A stretch of 64,000 nucleotides of DNA from Archaeoglobus sp. JdFR-27 (lineage in GTDB: Archaea; Halobacteriota; Archaeoglobi; Archaeoglobales; Archaeoglobaceae): contig MTMO01000040.1 of NCBI GenBank assembly GCA_002011235.1, positions 62,001 through 126,000 on the forward strand, read 5' to 3'. This document shows positions 17,077 through 26,913 of this stretch, one piece after another. Position 1 is the first letter of the stretch, and each line of letters begins with the position of its first letter. The position numbers and the translations under genes are program-made. The notes below the pieces were generated by a model that saw only the letters and a program-made list of their open reading frames with translations, was not told where the DNA came from and did no database searches.

Positions 17077-17454
17077 TCATTTATCCTTTTCTTCTTTTTT
17101 CTCAACCTTATACTCGGTGTGACACTTCGTTAAAACCTTGTATGCATGGAAAACCCCGCTCTTATAATCCCCTACCACCACAACGGGAATATTTTCCTGA
17201 TAATGTGTTGTGCCTTGGTAAATAACCTTCATAACCGATTTCCCATCGGTGAGTTCAAAAGTCGTGGTATTCCCCAAGATCTTCGTTGAATTGGCAACGA
17301 TTGTGCCATTTACCTGAATATTGTATGCTTCCTTCAGCTCCAAAACCTCTGAAACGGTTTTGTAGGGTGAGACGTTTGTTATGAAGCTGTAGGCTATAAA
17401 AATCAGAAATGCAATCGATGTTATACCGAGGATAACCTTGCCCCGATCTTCCAT
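17077..17454 (-). CDS. ccmE: Haem chaperone CcmE, CxxxY variant
   Basis: A 125-residue protein with one N-terminal membrane anchor (about residues 8-26) and an OB-fold domain outside the membrane. Bacterial CcmE binds haem covalently through histidine in H-x3-Y. Here the motif is C111-H-T-E-Y115, the cysteine form known from archaea and some sulfate reducers. The gene is directly upstream of ccmF. Confidence 0.92.
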   Translation of the reverse strand: MEDRGKVILGITSIAFLIFIAYSFITNVSPYKTVSEVLELKEAYNIQVNGTIVANSTKILGNTTTFELTDGKSVMKVIYQGTTHYQENIPVVVVGDYKSGVFHAYKVLTKCHTEYKVEKKEEKDK

Positions 17455-17637
17455 TGGTTCAACTTATACATTGTTTATTTAATCTTTTCTGGAGGTTGTT
17501 TTGTCCTGGTTTTAACTTCGTCTCTTTTTTAAAACCTATTTTAAGAGAAGTAATGCAGATTAGAGATTAAAATCAAGAAAGCCAATAAAGGGTTAGTAGA
17601 GTCAGTAGAGCCAATGGGAAAGTCAAAGACACTCAAG

Positions 17638-18756
17638 TCAAAATATTAAATCCCTCATATCGCCTTTCTCAGCGGCAAGCCTGAGCTCTCTGGCTATTCT
17701 CCTCCCCATGTACATGTTCTCTCCCCATAGGATGTAGGAGTATGCGGAACTCGGTATCCCGGTATTCGTTCCAGCTACGATTCTGGCAGAGATCTCAAAA
17801 ACCGTCATCTCAGCGTTTTCATCGAAAACGGCTTCTAAGCAAAAAGGCCCAACCATCCCGGGGTATGCGATTTCCTTGGAAACCTCAACAACATTTTTTG
17901 CCGCTTTTAAAGCCTCCGAAAGCAAACTTTCCCTTAAAACAACTGGAAAATTACCAACAACTGTATAGGTGGGAGAAAGATCCAGCTTCAGCTGAATGGC
18001 AGAGGGAACTTTGCCTAAGCTATCAACATCTGCCTCATACCTACGATCTATAGCTATAAGCTCAACTCTATCTAAGAGTGGTGAATAGAAGAAGGAGAAG
18101 TAAACGTTTGTTCCGAGGATGTACTCCTGAATGAACGCGCTCTTGAAATCCTTTGCCTTTGCAAGCCCCTTCTCAACCATCTCTTTGGATTTCTTCAGGA
18201 ATTCTTCATAGTCGGTTGCCAAGAAGTAACCCTTACCTCCCTTCGCCCCCGGGAATTTTACTATAACAAGACGATTTATCTCTTCGGGCTTCTCGATTAT
18301 TCTGGGGATTTTAAGTCCCGCTTTTTTCAACCACTCATGCTGCATCTCTCTAATAGTTTCCCAGTACATCAACTCCCTATTCCCAAAAATTGGAATTCTT
18401 AGCTTCTCAAGATTTCCGATATAGGCGTTGAAGGAGCCATGAGGTATCAGAATTCCGTTCATTTCAGAGATTCTTTCCTGCATCTCTTCATTCAGAAGAT
18501 CGGAGTAGTCTTCAATTGGAATCAATTCATCCGCAACTGGGAAAGATTCGTAAATGATCTTCTCCTTCTCTCTGCAAAGGCAAACGGTCTTAAATCCCTC
18601 TTCTTTCGCCCCCTTAAGAATGTTCAGAGCAGAATGACTACCCAGGGTTACGATGCTCAGATTGTTTAAATCGTATCCTTCCAAGATTTCCAGAATTTTT
18701 TCCCTGGTTTTTTTGATCTTTTCAACTCTTTCCTGGTTCATCCCACTTTGGACCAT
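17638..18756 (-). CDS. purP: PurP, formate-dependent IMP cyclohydrolase-pathway ligase
   Basis: A 372-residue ATP-grasp enzyme that formylates AICAR with formate and ATP in archaeal purine synthesis. Landmarks include L-G-S-H-S-A-L-N-I, the ATP-grasp glycine-rich strand K-F-P-G-A-K-G-G-K-G-Y, Y-P-G-M-V-G-P-F-C-L-E-A and the C-terminal F-E-I-S-A-R-I-V-A-G-T-N. GAGGGA precedes the ATG at 18756 by 7 bp. It is grouped with larB, carB, carA, purC and purE on the same strand. Confidence 0.95.
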   Translation of the reverse strand: MVQSGMNQERVEKIKKTREKILEILEGYDLNNLSIVTLGSHSALNILKGAKEEGFKTVCLCREKEKIIYESFPVADELIPIEDYSDLLNEEMQERISEMNGILIPHGSFNAYIGNLEKLRIPIFGNRELMYWETIREMQHEWLKKAGLKIPRIIEKPEEINRLVIVKFPGAKGGKGYFLATDYEEFLKKSKEMVEKGLAKAKDFKSAFIQEYILGTNVYFSFFYSPLLDRVELIAIDRRYEADVDSLGKVPSAIQLKLDLSPTYTVVGNFPVVLRESLLSEALKAAKNVVEVSKEIAYPGMVGPFCLEAVFDENAEMTVFEISARIVAGTNTGIPSSAYSYILWGENMYMGRRIARELRLAAEKGDMRDLIF

Positions 18757-18816
18757 ATAATCTCCCTCTTGTCGATTTACTTTCTTTCCTTTTTTCTTTT
18801 TCTTTTTCTTTTTTCT

Positions 18817-19590
18817 TTACCTTCTCCTCACCCTGCTTATAAGTGAAGCGAATACCGCAGCCCCGAATCCGTTATCGATGTTCACAACCGCAACTCCAGA
18901 AGAGCAACTCTGAAGCATTGAGAGGAGAGTTGTCAAACCCTGAAGGTTCACGCCATATCCAACAGAGGTTGGGACGGCTATAACGGGCAGATCTACCATT
19001 CCAGCAACAACGCTCGGTAAGGCCCCCTCCATCCCCGCAACGACTATGATTGAGTCGACATCATCGCTTAAAATATCCTTCAGAGGATTTATCAGTCTGT
19101 GGATTCCTGCAACACCAACGTCGTAGTACCTTTTCACATCTAAACCGAGGAATTCTGCAGCAGTTGCAGCCTCCTCTGCAACACTTATATCAGATGTTCC
19201 TGCCGTTAGAATTGCAACTTTTCCGATTTTCTCTTTCTTTTTCCCAACTATCACCGATCCTGATTTCGCGTTCACCTCTGCATTCGGAAAAGCCTTAACG
19301 ATGGATTTAATCTGCTCTTTCGACGCTTTGGTAACGAGAACCCCCTCAGATATCTTTAAACTCTCCTTTAGAATTTTAATGATTTCATCAGGGCTTTTCC
19401 CTGGAGCGTAGATCGCTTCCGGTTTGCCTGCCCTTGCCTCTCTGAGATGATCGTAGTTCGCAAAATTTTCGATCTGCTGAAAGAATATTTCAACTATCTC
19501 CTTTCTGAGTTCAGGGAGATTATTAAGCTCTGATTTTAATTCTTTCAGGATTTTCCTCAGTTCTTTGATCTTATTTTCGGTTTCAGGCAT
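18817..19590 (-). CDS. larB: LarB-family (PurE-like) carboxylase, nickel-pincer cofactor type
   Basis: A 257-residue protein. The C-terminal 150 residues carry the AIR-carboxylase fold: V-A-I-L-T-A-G-T-S-D, E-A-A-T-A-A-E, Y-D-V-G-V-A-G-I-H-R, V-V-A-G-M-E-G-A-L-P-S and P-T-S-V-G-Y-G. LarB carboxylates nicotinate adenine dinucleotide in synthesis of the nickel-pincer nucleotide. LarC and LarE are not in this window. Its place among purine genes leaves a purine role open, but a normal PurE is also present at 25.2 kb. Confidence 0.88.
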   Translation of the reverse strand: MPETENKIKELRKILKELKSELNNLPELRKEIVEIFFQQIENFANYDHLREARAGKPEAIYAPGKSPDEIIKILKESLKISEGVLVTKASKEQIKSIVKAFPNAEVNAKSGSVIVGKKKEKIGKVAILTAGTSDISVAEEAATAAEFLGLDVKRYYDVGVAGIHRLINPLKDILSDDVDSIIVVAGMEGALPSVVAGMVDLPVIAVPTSVGYGVNLQGLTTLLSMLQSCSSGVAVVNIDNGFGAAVFASLISRVRRR

Positions 19591-19636
19591 TTTCCCACAC
19601 GTAATAAGTAAATTGTATACCTAAAGTCATACATAT

Positions 19637-22600
19637 CTAAGTAATATAATTCCTTATCTCCTCGTGATATTCTTGGATGGATTTAACCGTAACTCCATTC
19701 ATTCCAGTCCTTCTCAAAGACTCTATCGCTTTCACAACGGCCAACGCTCCAGAAATCGTTGTGATGTAGGGCACGTTGTGATCGACAGCAGTTCTTCTTA
19801 TCAGAAAACCTTCCGTCTTACCCCTCTTCCCCGAGGGGGTGTTGATTATAAAGTCAATTCTTCTGTTTATTATCTCATCAATAACGTTCGGCCTGCCTTC
19901 GCTAACCTTCAGCGTTATTTCAGCCTTAACTCCATGCTCTCTAAGAAAGCCTGCCGTTCCAGTGGTTGCGAGGATTTTGAATCCCATTTCTTCAAGCTTT
20001 TTGGCAATTGGGAGAACCTTCCTTCTGTCTTCCTCCTTTACACTGATAAATACTGTTCCCTCCAAAGGCAAACGCATTCCTGCAGCGAGTTCTGCTTTAT
20101 AGTAAGCGAGCCCGAAATCGTAGTCGATGCCCATAACTTCTCCTGTAGCTTTCATCTCTGGGCCAAGAATTGGATCCACTCCAGGCAGCTTTATGAAGGG
20201 GAAAACAGCCTCCTTGACAGCGACATGCTTTAAGTCTAGGATCTCCTTAATCCCAAGCTCTCTAAGCTTCTTACCCGTCATTAACTTTGCTGCAATTTTT
20301 GCAAGCGGTATGCCTGTCGCTTTGCTTACAAAGGGAACGGTTCTGCTCGCTCTGGGATTAGCTTCCAGCACGTACACCTTGTTATCCTTTATCGCGAATT
20401 GGATGTTTATCAGCCCAGTTACCTTTAGTGCTAAGGCCATTTTTCTCGTATAATCCTTTATCGTTTCGATGTGTTCTTCGCTCAGCGATATGGGTGGCAA
20501 AACACAGGCAGAATCGCCGCTGTGGATCCCAGCCTCCTCAACGTGCTCCATAATGCCTCCTATAACAACCTCTTCCCCATCGCAAAGCGCATCAACCTCT
20601 ACTTCAATCGCATCCTCGAGAAATTTGTCGATCAACACTGGCTTTTCCTCGCTGACATCGAAGGCTTCGACGATGAAGTTGTTGAAAGTCTCCTCATCAT
20701 AAACTATCATCATCGCTCTCCCACCGAGAACGTAGGAGGGGCGGACAAGCACGGGGTAGCCTATCCTTCTTACTATCTCCCTCGCCTCCTCGATGCTAAA
20801 AGCTATCCCATTTGGGGGCTGGGGTATGCCTAACTTCTCAAGCAACTCTGAAAATCTTTCCCTGTCCTCGGCTATATCGATTGAGTCAGGAGAAGTTCCG
20901 AGTATCCTAACTCCCGCTTTTTCGAGGGCAACGGCTATGTTCAAAGGCGTCTGCCCTCCAAACTGAACTACCACTCCATCAGGCTCCTCGTTCTCGTAAA
21001 TGTTCAACACATCCTCGAAGGTGATGGGTTCAAAATAAAGTCTGTCAGATGTGTCATAATCTGTCGAGACAGTCTCAGGATTGTTGTTCACCATTATCGT
21101 TTCATAACCATCCTCTTTCAGGCTTAAAACACCATGAACGCATGTATAATCGAATTCTATTCCTTGCCCTATCCTATTCGGACCAGCACCAAGGATTATT
21201 ATCTTCTTTTTATCGGTTCTCACAGCTTCGTTCTCCTGCTCATAGGTTGAGTAGTAATAGGGAGTCTTAGCTTCGAATTCCGCAGCGCATGTATCAACCA
21301 TCTTGTAAACCGCCTTTATTCTGATTTCTTTTCTCCTCCTTCTCACTTCCATCTCAGTTGTTTTGAAGATATGCGCAAGCTGCACATCCGAGAATCCCCA
21401 CTTTTTGGCCTTTAAAATATACTCGGCCGGAAGATCGTGAATGGTGTATTTCTTAGAAAGCTCTTTCAGCTCGTTTTCAAAGTCGAGAATGTTCTTTATC
21501 TTCGTAATGAACCATTTATCAATTTTCGTTAGTTTTGCGACCTCCTCAACGCTCAAGCCCTTCGTAAGGCCATATCTTATGTAGAATATCCTGCTTGGAT
21601 GAGGGGAGGTTAGCCTTTTGATTATATGTTCCATCGTCGGATCTTTATCCCTTCCATCACTCCCTATACCGAATCTTCTTATCTCAAGGCTTCTCAAAGC
21701 CTTTTGTAAAGCCTCCTCAAATGTTCTGCCTATTGCCATTACCTCCCCAACACTCTTCATTTGTGTTCCAAGCGTTGGATCAGCAGATGGGAACTTATCG
21801 AAGGCAAATCTTGGGATTTTGACAACAACGTAGTCGATCGTTGGCTCAAAGCTCGCAGGAGTTTCTTTTGTTATATCGTTTGGTATTTCATCCAGAGTGT
21901 AGCCGACGGCAAGCTTCGCAGCGATTTTCGCAATCGGAAATCCTGTTGCCTTCGAAGCTAAGGCTGAAGATCTGCTAACTCTTGGATTCATTTCTATTGC
22001 AACAACCCTTCCGTTATCCGGATGCACAGCAAACTGGATGTTGCTCCCTCCAGTCTCTACGCCGATTTCCCTGATTATCTTTATCGCGGAATCCCTGAGA
22101 TACTGGTACTCAACATCCGTTAAAGTTTGAGCTGGGGCAACGGTTATGCTATCGCCCGTATGCACCCCCATCGGATCGAAGTTCTCAATCGAGCAGATTA
22201 TCACTACGTTATCAGCGAGATCTCTCATAACTTCTAGCTCGTATTCTTTCCATCCAATTACTCCCTCTTCGATGAGAACCTGGTTTATAAGGGACATCTC
22301 CAAGCCGCGTTCGACGATATCCTTTAGCTCACCTCTGTTGAAAGCTATTCCACCTCCTGTCCCTCCAAGGGTGAAAGCGGGCCTTACAACAACGGGGAAG
22401 CCAATTTCCTCAGCTATCGAGATAGCCTCGTCCAGATTATTTGCAGTATCGCTTTTTGGAACCTCAAGGCCTATCTTCTCCATAGAGGCTTTGAACAGAT
22501 CTCTATCTTCAGCCTTCTTTATCGCATCGAGTTTCGCGCCGATAAGCTCAACCTCGTATTTATCAAGAATTCCCATGTCTCCAAGCTGGACTGCAACGTT

Positions 22601-22888
22601 CAGAGCTGTTTGACCGCCAAGAGTTGGAAGCAATGCATCTGGCAGCTCCTTTTCGATAATCTTTGCAACGAAATCTGCTGTTATCGGTTCGATGTACGTC
22701 CTGTCTGCCATCTCCGGATCCGTCATGATTGTTGCTGGATTTGAGTTGACCAAAACTACTTGATAACCCTCTTCTTTCAAGGCCTTGCAAGCCTGGCTTC
22801 CTGAGTAATCGAATTCTGCAGCCTGGCCTATCACTATTGGCCCTGAACCGAGAACCATTATCTTCCTTATATCCTCTCTCTTTGGCAT
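19637..22888 (-). CDS. carB: Carbamoyl-phosphate synthase large subunit
   Basis: A full-length 1083-residue CarB with two homologous ATP-grasp halves. The N-terminal nucleotide motif [13 protein letters not shown] recurs at mid-protein as [13 protein letters not shown]. The glycine-rich loops G-G-T-G-G-G and G-G-R-A-M and a C-terminal MGS-like allosteric domain (A-T-T-G-T-A-G-F) are present. It makes carbamoyl phosphate from ammonia, bicarbonate and 2 ATP for pyrimidines and arginine. A GGGGTGA site precedes the ATG; carA ends 20 bp upstream. Confidence 0.98.
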   Translation of the reverse strand: MPKREDIRKIMVLGSGPIVIGQAAEFDYSGSQACKALKEEGYQVVLVNSNPATIMTDPEMADRTYIEPITADFVAKIIEKELPDALLPTLGGQTALNVAVQLGDMGILDKYEVELIGAKLDAIKKAEDRDLFKASMEKIGLEVPKSDTANNLDEAISIAEEIGFPVVVRPAFTLGGTGGGIAFNRGELKDIVERGLEMSLINQVLIEEGVIGWKEYELEVMRDLADNVVIICSIENFDPMGVHTGDSITVAPAQTLTDVEYQYLRDSAIKIIREIGVETGGSNIQFAVHPDNGRVVAIEMNPRVSRSSALASKATGFPIAKIAAKLAVGYTLDEIPNDITKETPASFEPTIDYVVVKIPRFAFDKFPSADPTLGTQMKSVGEVMAIGRTFEEALQKALRSLEIRRFGIGSDGRDKDPTMEHIIKRLTSPHPSRIFYIRYGLTKGLSVEEVAKLTKIDKWFITKIKNILDFENELKELSKKYTIHDLPAEYILKAKKWGFSDVQLAHIFKTTEMEVRRRRKEIRIKAVYKMVDTCAAEFEAKTPYYYSTYEQENEAVRTDKKKIIILGAGPNRIGQGIEFDYTCVHGVLSLKEDGYETIMVNNNPETVSTDYDTSDRLYFEPITFEDVLNIYENEEPDGVVVQFGGQTPLNIAVALEKAGVRILGTSPDSIDIAEDRERFSELLEKLGIPQPPNGIAFSIEEAREIVRRIGYPVLVRPSYVLGGRAMMIVYDEETFNNFIVEAFDVSEEKPVLIDKFLEDAIEVEVDALCDGEEVVIGGIMEHVEEAGIHSGDSACVLPPISLSEEHIETIKDYTRKMALALKVTGLINIQFAIKDNKVYVLEANPRASRTVPFVSKATGIPLAKIAAKLMTGKKLRELGIKEILDLKHVAVKEAVFPFIKLPGVDPILGPEMKATGEVMGIDYDFGLAYYKAELAAGMRLPLEGTVFISVKEEDRRKVLPIAKKLEEMGFKILATTGTAGFLREHGVKAEITLKVSEGRPNVIDEIINRRIDFIINTPSGKRGKTEGFLIRRTAVDHNVPYITTISGALAVVKAIESLRRTGMNGVTVKSIQEYHEEIRNYIT

Positions 22889-22908
22889 CGCTTCACCCCT
22901 GTACTCTC

Positions 22909-24000
22909 CTAGTATTCCCTCACCATCTTGTAAAATCGATCAAAGAAGAAGTAGGTGTCATGAGGGCCTGGTCCGGCTTCAGGATGGTATTGAACTGTGA
23001 TAAGGGGTATATCCTTATGCCTCATCCCTTCAACAGTTCGATCGTTCAGATTGATTTGAGTGACTTCCAACCCAGTTCCCCCAAGACTTTTCTCATCTAC
23101 AGCAAACCCATGATTCTGACTTGAAATGAAAACTCTACCTGTCTCAAAATCCTTCACCGGCTGGTTTGCTCCCCTATGCCCGAATTTAAGCTTGAAAGTC
23201 TTACCCCCCAAAGCGAGAGCTACGAGCTGGTTCCCAAGGCATATCCCAGCCATCGGAAATTCTCCTGCCAAAGCCTTTATCGTCTCTATGGTTGGTTTTA
23301 CTCTTGCAGGATCTCCAGGCCCATTAGATATAAAAATTCCATCCGGGTCGAGCTCTTTAATCTTTTCTGGAGGATAATTGTAAGGCACGAGAGTTACATT
23401 CAAACCTCTCTTAATAAGCTGCCTTACAATGCTCAACTTTATTCCGCAATCAACCAGAACGACTTCATATTTTCCTTTTCCTATACCTTCACCCTCTATC
23501 TTCTTCGGTTCTTTAACGCAAACTTTATCGACCAAATCGATTTCGGTAATGGAAGGCTGTTCTACAGCCCTTTTGAGCATTTTTTCCCTATCATAATCTC
23601 CAACGGCAAGCACAGCCTTCATAGCTCCGTACACTCTCGTCTTTTTCGTTAAAGCCCTGGTGTCAACACCCTCTATTCCGGGCACGTTGTACCCTTTAAG
23701 AAAATCATCCAGATTTTTCGAGTACCTCCAGTTGCTTGGATCCCTGCAAAGCTCCCTTACAACGAAACCCTCCACCTTTATCCCATCACTCTCAAAATCC
23801 TCCTCGCAAACACCATAATTTCCTATGAGTGGATAGGTCATCATCAGAATCTGCCCGGCATAGCTCGGATCAGTCAAAGCTTCCACGTATCCTGTCATCG
23901 ATGTGTTGAACACAAGCTCTCCTTCAACATATTCTTCTGCTCCAAAGCCCTCTCCTTCTACAAAGGTTCCATCCTCGATTGCGAGTGCTGCTCTTACCAT
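22909..24000 (-). CDS. carA: Carbamoyl-phosphate synthase small (glutaminase) subunit
   Basis: CarA, about 363 residues, releases ammonia from glutamine for CarB. The N-terminal domain has [12 protein letters not shown]. The class I amidotransferase triad is visible as A-G-I-C-L-G-N-Q (Cys), and Y-H-P-E-A (His, Glu), with S-S-Q-N-H-G-F-A-V between. The frame opens 12 bp earlier at 24012, overlapping purC by 4 bp; M-V-R-A-A-L-A at 24000 is the more typical N terminus. Confidence 0.97.
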   Translation of the reverse strand: MVRAALAIEDGTFVEGEGFGAEEYVEGELVFNTSMTGYVEALTDPSYAGQILMMTYPLIGNYGVCEEDFESDGIKVEGFVVRELCRDPSNWRYSKNLDDFLKGYNVPGIEGVDTRALTKKTRVYGAMKAVLAVGDYDREKMLKRAVEQPSITEIDLVDKVCVKEPKKIEGEGIGKGKYEVVLVDCGIKLSIVRQLIKRGLNVTLVPYNYPPEKIKELDPDGIFISNGPGDPARVKPTIETIKALAGEFPMAGICLGNQLVALALGGKTFKLKFGHRGANQPVKDFETGRVFISSQNHGFAVDEKSLGGTGLEVTQINLNDRTVEGMRHKDIPLITVQYHPEAGPGPHDTYFFFDRFYKMVREY

Positions 24001-24008
24001 TATTCCTT

Positions 24009-25031
24009 TCACCCCTCCTCAGTAAAGCTTTTTAACTCCTTGACAACTTTTCTCAAGCTTGGAACGTCGAAGAATTTTCTACCGATTATCTCGTTCGCAA
24101 AAGCTTGATACATCTTTGAGACACCCTCTCTAAGCTCTTTTGGCAGGTTAGGTGGTCTTCCCATGATCTTTCTCCAGTTCTCCATACCTTTCGTAACCTT
24201 AAGCCTCTTGTACCAGTATGTTTTGCGATAATGTTGCCTCAGGATCTCCTTGCTGAGCTGGAAACCATCCATGCTGAATCTGCATTCATCTAAAGTCCCC
24301 ACCGCATCTACAACAACTAGCTTCCCGCTTTCATCAACCGCAAATTCGAGCTTTCCATCTTCGTTTCTTATCCCAACTTTGGATGTTTTTTCCGTAATGA
24401 TTTCGTTCACACGCTTAACTGTATCGACAAGCTCATCGAATTTTTCTCCCAATCCTGAGATTCTTTTGGCCTCCTCAACGCTCAGATATCTGTCTCCATC
24501 CTCCAGTTTCGTGCTGAAATCGATGAAGGGTTTTTCGAGCATCGTACCCGGGCTTGGATAATCTTCTAAACCCAGCTCTTCCAAAGAAAGCTCCCCAGCT
24601 TCAAGCCTTCTGAAAACGCTTGAACCTTCAGGAAGGAAGTTTCTATAGATCACTTCCAGCGGCACAAGGTAGTTAACCAACCCCTCCTTAAATTTCGAAT
24701 AGTCATATTCATTTTTCTTCTTTACAGGTTTTATGACCCTAAAAAGCCTGACTTTCATCTCGTTTACAGCATTGCTGATCTCGTTCAACTGCTTAACCTT
24801 TCCATCCTCCACGAGACCTAGATAGTGAGTATCAATGCCTTTTCTCTCAAGCTCCTCAAAGAAATACGCCGAAACAAGACATAGTGAAGCCCCCTTATTC
24901 TCGATCTTATCTGGCATCTCTCCATAGTCAAACACAGAATAGCGGTCAGAGAAAAGGAAAGTCCCTATTCCGGCTTTTTTTGCCCCTGGCTTCTTTAATA
25001 TGGTAAGATCCTTAACGCTACCCATCCACAT
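24009..25031 (-). CDS. purC: SAICAR synthetase PurC, long form
   Basis: PurC joins CAIR and aspartate with ATP. Family blocks are visible: K-G-A-S-L-C near residue 46, V-P-L-E-V-I-Y-R-N, P-G-T-M-L-E-K-P and V-D-A-V-G-T-L-D-E-C-R-F. At 340 residues it exceeds the usual 230-260, with extra sequence in the centre and at the C terminus (R-P-P-N-L-P-K-E-L). ATG codons at 25031 and 25025 are both possible; a TATA-like box near 25055 suits either. It leads the purC-carA-carB operon. Confidence 0.92.
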   Translation of the reverse strand: MWMGSVKDLTILKKPGAKKAGIGTFLFSDRYSVFDYGEMPDKIENKGASLCLVSAYFFEELERKGIDTHYLGLVEDGKVKQLNEISNAVNEMKVRLFRVIKPVKKKNEYDYSKFKEGLVNYLVPLEVIYRNFLPEGSSVFRRLEAGELSLEELGLEDYPSPGTMLEKPFIDFSTKLEDGDRYLSVEEAKRISGLGEKFDELVDTVKRVNEIITEKTSKVGIRNEDGKLEFAVDESGKLVVVDAVGTLDECRFSMDGFQLSKEILRQHYRKTYWYKRLKVTKGMENWRKIMGRPPNLPKELREGVSKMYQAFANEIIGRKFFDVPSLRKVVKELKSFTEEG

Positions 25032-25198
25032 TCTTTCTTAGTAAATTGTTTAATAATATTTTCCTTCTTTTAGACTTTTTAAAAATCTACAAGCAGGATA
25101 AAAATATGGACGTAATATAAAGGTGTGATAAATTGAAATTAAGTAGAGTGTAGAAGCTTAACAAATTTTTTAACAAATTTCGATAAATTTCAACGAAT

Positions 25199-25642
25199 TT
25201 AGCCAACCTCTTCCTTTTTCTCTCTCTGATACTCCTTTACTGCCTTCAAAATCCGTTCATCTTTCAAAGCGAAGATCTTTGCAACTGCTAAAGCAGCGTT
25301 TTCAGGCTCGAGTACAACCATCGGTGCAACTCCAGAAGGCATTCTGAGAGATGAAAGCACATCCAGCCCGGCAAACTTATCGCTGTAGGGAGGGCAGGCA
25401 ATAACAGGCTTAGTTGTATTCGCATCTACAAAGCCGCTCAAAGCATTACTTCTTCCTGCTACCGTGATGAAAACAACATCCTTTTCCTCAAATTCCTGAA
25501 TTATTTCGAGTACCTTTAATGGCGTTTTGTGAGCGGATGCGGTTCTGAACTCAAAATCTATCCCAAACTTAGAAAGGTGATCGGCTATTTTCTGGCAAAA
25601 TTTGTCGTCTTTTTTTGATCCCATGATTATTACTGCTTTCAT
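25199..25642 (-). CDS. purE: PurE, N5-CAIR mutase or AIR carboxylase
   Basis: A 147-residue PurE. Signature blocks are M-K-A-V-I-I-M-G-S-K-K-D-D, S-A-H-K-T-P and V-A-G-R-S-N-A-L-S-G. The ATG at 25642 gives the standard N terminus; the frame also allows a GTG at 25651. It lies 168 bp upstream of purC on the same strand, probably as a separate transcript. The usual R-T-P-hydrophobic active-site spacing is kept, but class I versus class II cannot be decided by eye. Confidence 0.9.
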   Translation of the reverse strand: MKAVIIMGSKKDDKFCQKIADHLSKFGIDFEFRTASAHKTPLKVLEIIQEFEEKDVVFITVAGRSNALSGFVDANTTKPVIACPPYSDKFAGLDVLSSLRMPSGVAPMVVLEPENAALAVAKIFALKDERILKAVKEYQREKKEEVG

Positions 25643-25774
25643 GACTTTCACTCACAATATAGACAAAAAACACTTTCGAAGGTTTTTATGATCGTAACAA
25701 TGACTATTTATATAACCTGTTTCGAAAATTAATATCATAAAAATAAGTATAATGAGTAAAATGAAGATATATCA

Positions 25775-25921
25775 ATGAAAATCCAGGCTGGCGAGATAGT
25801 TAGGGAGAATCGCGAGTTGTTTGAGGTTCTCATATTGAGTCTCGTTAAAAGGAAGAACAATCACTACGAAGTTACAGAGAAGGGACTGGAGTTTCACAAT
25901 AAGCCTACCATTGAAGCTTGA
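25775..25921 (+). CDS. Short winged-helix-like ORF, probably a regulator remnant
   Basis: An open frame of 48 codons begins M-K-I-Q-A-G-E-I-V-R-E-N-R-E and includes Y-E-V-T-E-K-G-L-E-F, the wing and last helix typical of archaeal winged-helix regulators. It is far shorter than a complete domain, so it is likely a truncated gene. A TATA-like AAAAATAAGTATA lies about 28 bp before the ATG. The rest of the 25643-26016 gap holds only promoter sequence. Confidence 0.4.
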   Translation: MKIQAGEIVRENRELFEVLILSLVKRKNNHYEVTEKGLEFHNKPTIEA

Positions 25922-25996
25922 ATTGACTTTTAAAATTCTGTTTTTAGTGATTACTATTTTCGTTTACTTTCAAATTACCAAAACTTTTTTAAAGTT

Positions 25997-26014
25997 ATTG
26001 AATATATATTCAAT
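25997..26014. promoter_or_regulatory. 18-bp perfect palindrome between TATA box and start of DUF134 gene
   Basis: ATTGAATATATATTCAAT is its own reverse complement. It lies just downstream of a TATA-like box (about 25985-25995) and ends 2 bp before the ATG at 26017, so it covers the expected transcription start. This is where an archaeal repressor would bind; the adjacent HTH protein is the obvious candidate for autoregulation. Confidence 0.7.
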
Positions 26015-26016
26015 TA

Positions 26017-26490
26017 ATGCCAAGGAGAAAAAAGATGAGAAGGGTTTTTTTAGATATCCCTATTGAAAAACGCATGAATGAAAAAGTAGAGATAAGCCTC
26101 GATGAATTAGAAGCCCTGAGGTTAGCAGATATAGTGGGTATGAGTCAAAATGAGGCTGCGATGCTGATGGGAATTTCACAGCCAACTTTTCACCGAATTT
26201 TGAGAGAAGCGCGAAGAAAAGCTGGATTGACAATTCTTTATGGCTTGAAATATAAATTTAAGGGAGGTGATCACATTATGAGGAGATTTAAATGTTATGA
26301 TTGTGGGTATGAGTGGGAAGAACCTTTTGGGACCGGTCGACCTAAGGTGTGTTCTAAGTGTGGTGGGGTGAACATCCACAGGGTAAACGCTGGTGTTGGA
26401 AAAGAGCCAAAGAAGCGTTTCCGTGGTGGCCAAGGTGGCCAAGATGGCAAAGGTGGCAAGGGAAGATGTAGAGGTAAAGGAGGTTTTTAG
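26017..26490 (+). CDS. DUF134 helix-turn-helix protein with zinc ribbon and Gly-rich tail
   Basis: A 157-residue protein. Residues 1-75 match DUF134: M-P-R-R-K-K-M-R-R-V, then L-D-E-L-E-A-L-R-L-A-D, and a sigma-70-region-4-like HTH (M-S-Q-N-E-A-A-M-L-M-G-I-S-Q-P-T-F-H-R). Residues 88-120 form a zinc ribbon (C-Y-D-C-G-Y ... C-S-K-C-G-G). The tail is glycine/lysine-rich with one cysteine. DUF134 proteins are DNA-binding and often near iron-sulfur or nitrogenase-type genes, which are not seen here. A palindrome overlaps its promoter. Confidence 0.88.
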   Translation: MPRRKKMRRVFLDIPIEKRMNEKVEISLDELEALRLADIVGMSQNEAAMLMGISQPTFHRILREARRKAGLTILYGLKYKFKGGDHIMRRFKCYDCGYEWEEPFGTGRPKVCSKCGGVNIHRVNAGVGKEPKKRFRGGQGGQDGKGGKGRCRGKGGF

Positions 26491-26584
26491 AATCCTTTAG
26501 AAAATGATGAATTTACAAAACTCTGATTAGTAGAAAAAGATTTAAATTGCTAAATCAGCTAATGATTCGAACAAAGGTGAAATT

Positions 26585-26848
26585 ATGGAAATTGATGAAT
26601 CAATATTCGAACTTCTTGAAGAGGAAGAGGATTCCGATGATGATACAAAGCTTGCCGAAATTTATAAACTTGCGGTAAGGCTCATTAGACTGCTTGATAG
26701 TGTTAAGAGCCAAGAACTCAAGGAGGGAGCATCCTTAATGCTGATTAGAGAGATACTCAACGACGATCCATTGCTTATGGGCCTCACGTCGAAGATGATC
26801 CAAGATCTCAGTTTTGGCTTGACAGAAGATGAGAATTACGTTTCTTGA
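26585..26848 (+). CDS. Hypothetical acidic 87-residue protein
   Basis: A small acidic, mostly helical protein with no recognised family. The N terminus is very acidic (L-E-E-E-E-D-S-D-D-D), followed by two amphipathic helices (A-V-R-L-I-R-L-L-D-S and A-S-L-M-L-I-R-E-I-L). An AAGGTGA ribosome binding site precedes the ATG, and a TATA-like GATTTAAATT (about 26540) lies upstream. Confidence 0.65.
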   Translation: MEIDESIFELLEEEEDSDDDTKLAEIYKLAVRLIRLLDSVKSQELKEGASLMLIREILNDDPLLMGLTSKMIQDLSFGLTEDENYVS

Positions 26849-26913
26849 TTAATCCTATTAATCCCATTCATAATTCCAATCCAATCTTAATCAAATAGTA
26901 AAAAAGAAAAAAT

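Noticed and set aside
19664-22613. Several long plus-strand frames opposite carB
   Set aside because: They are shadows of the strongly conserved carB frame; their translations show no family features and no start signals.
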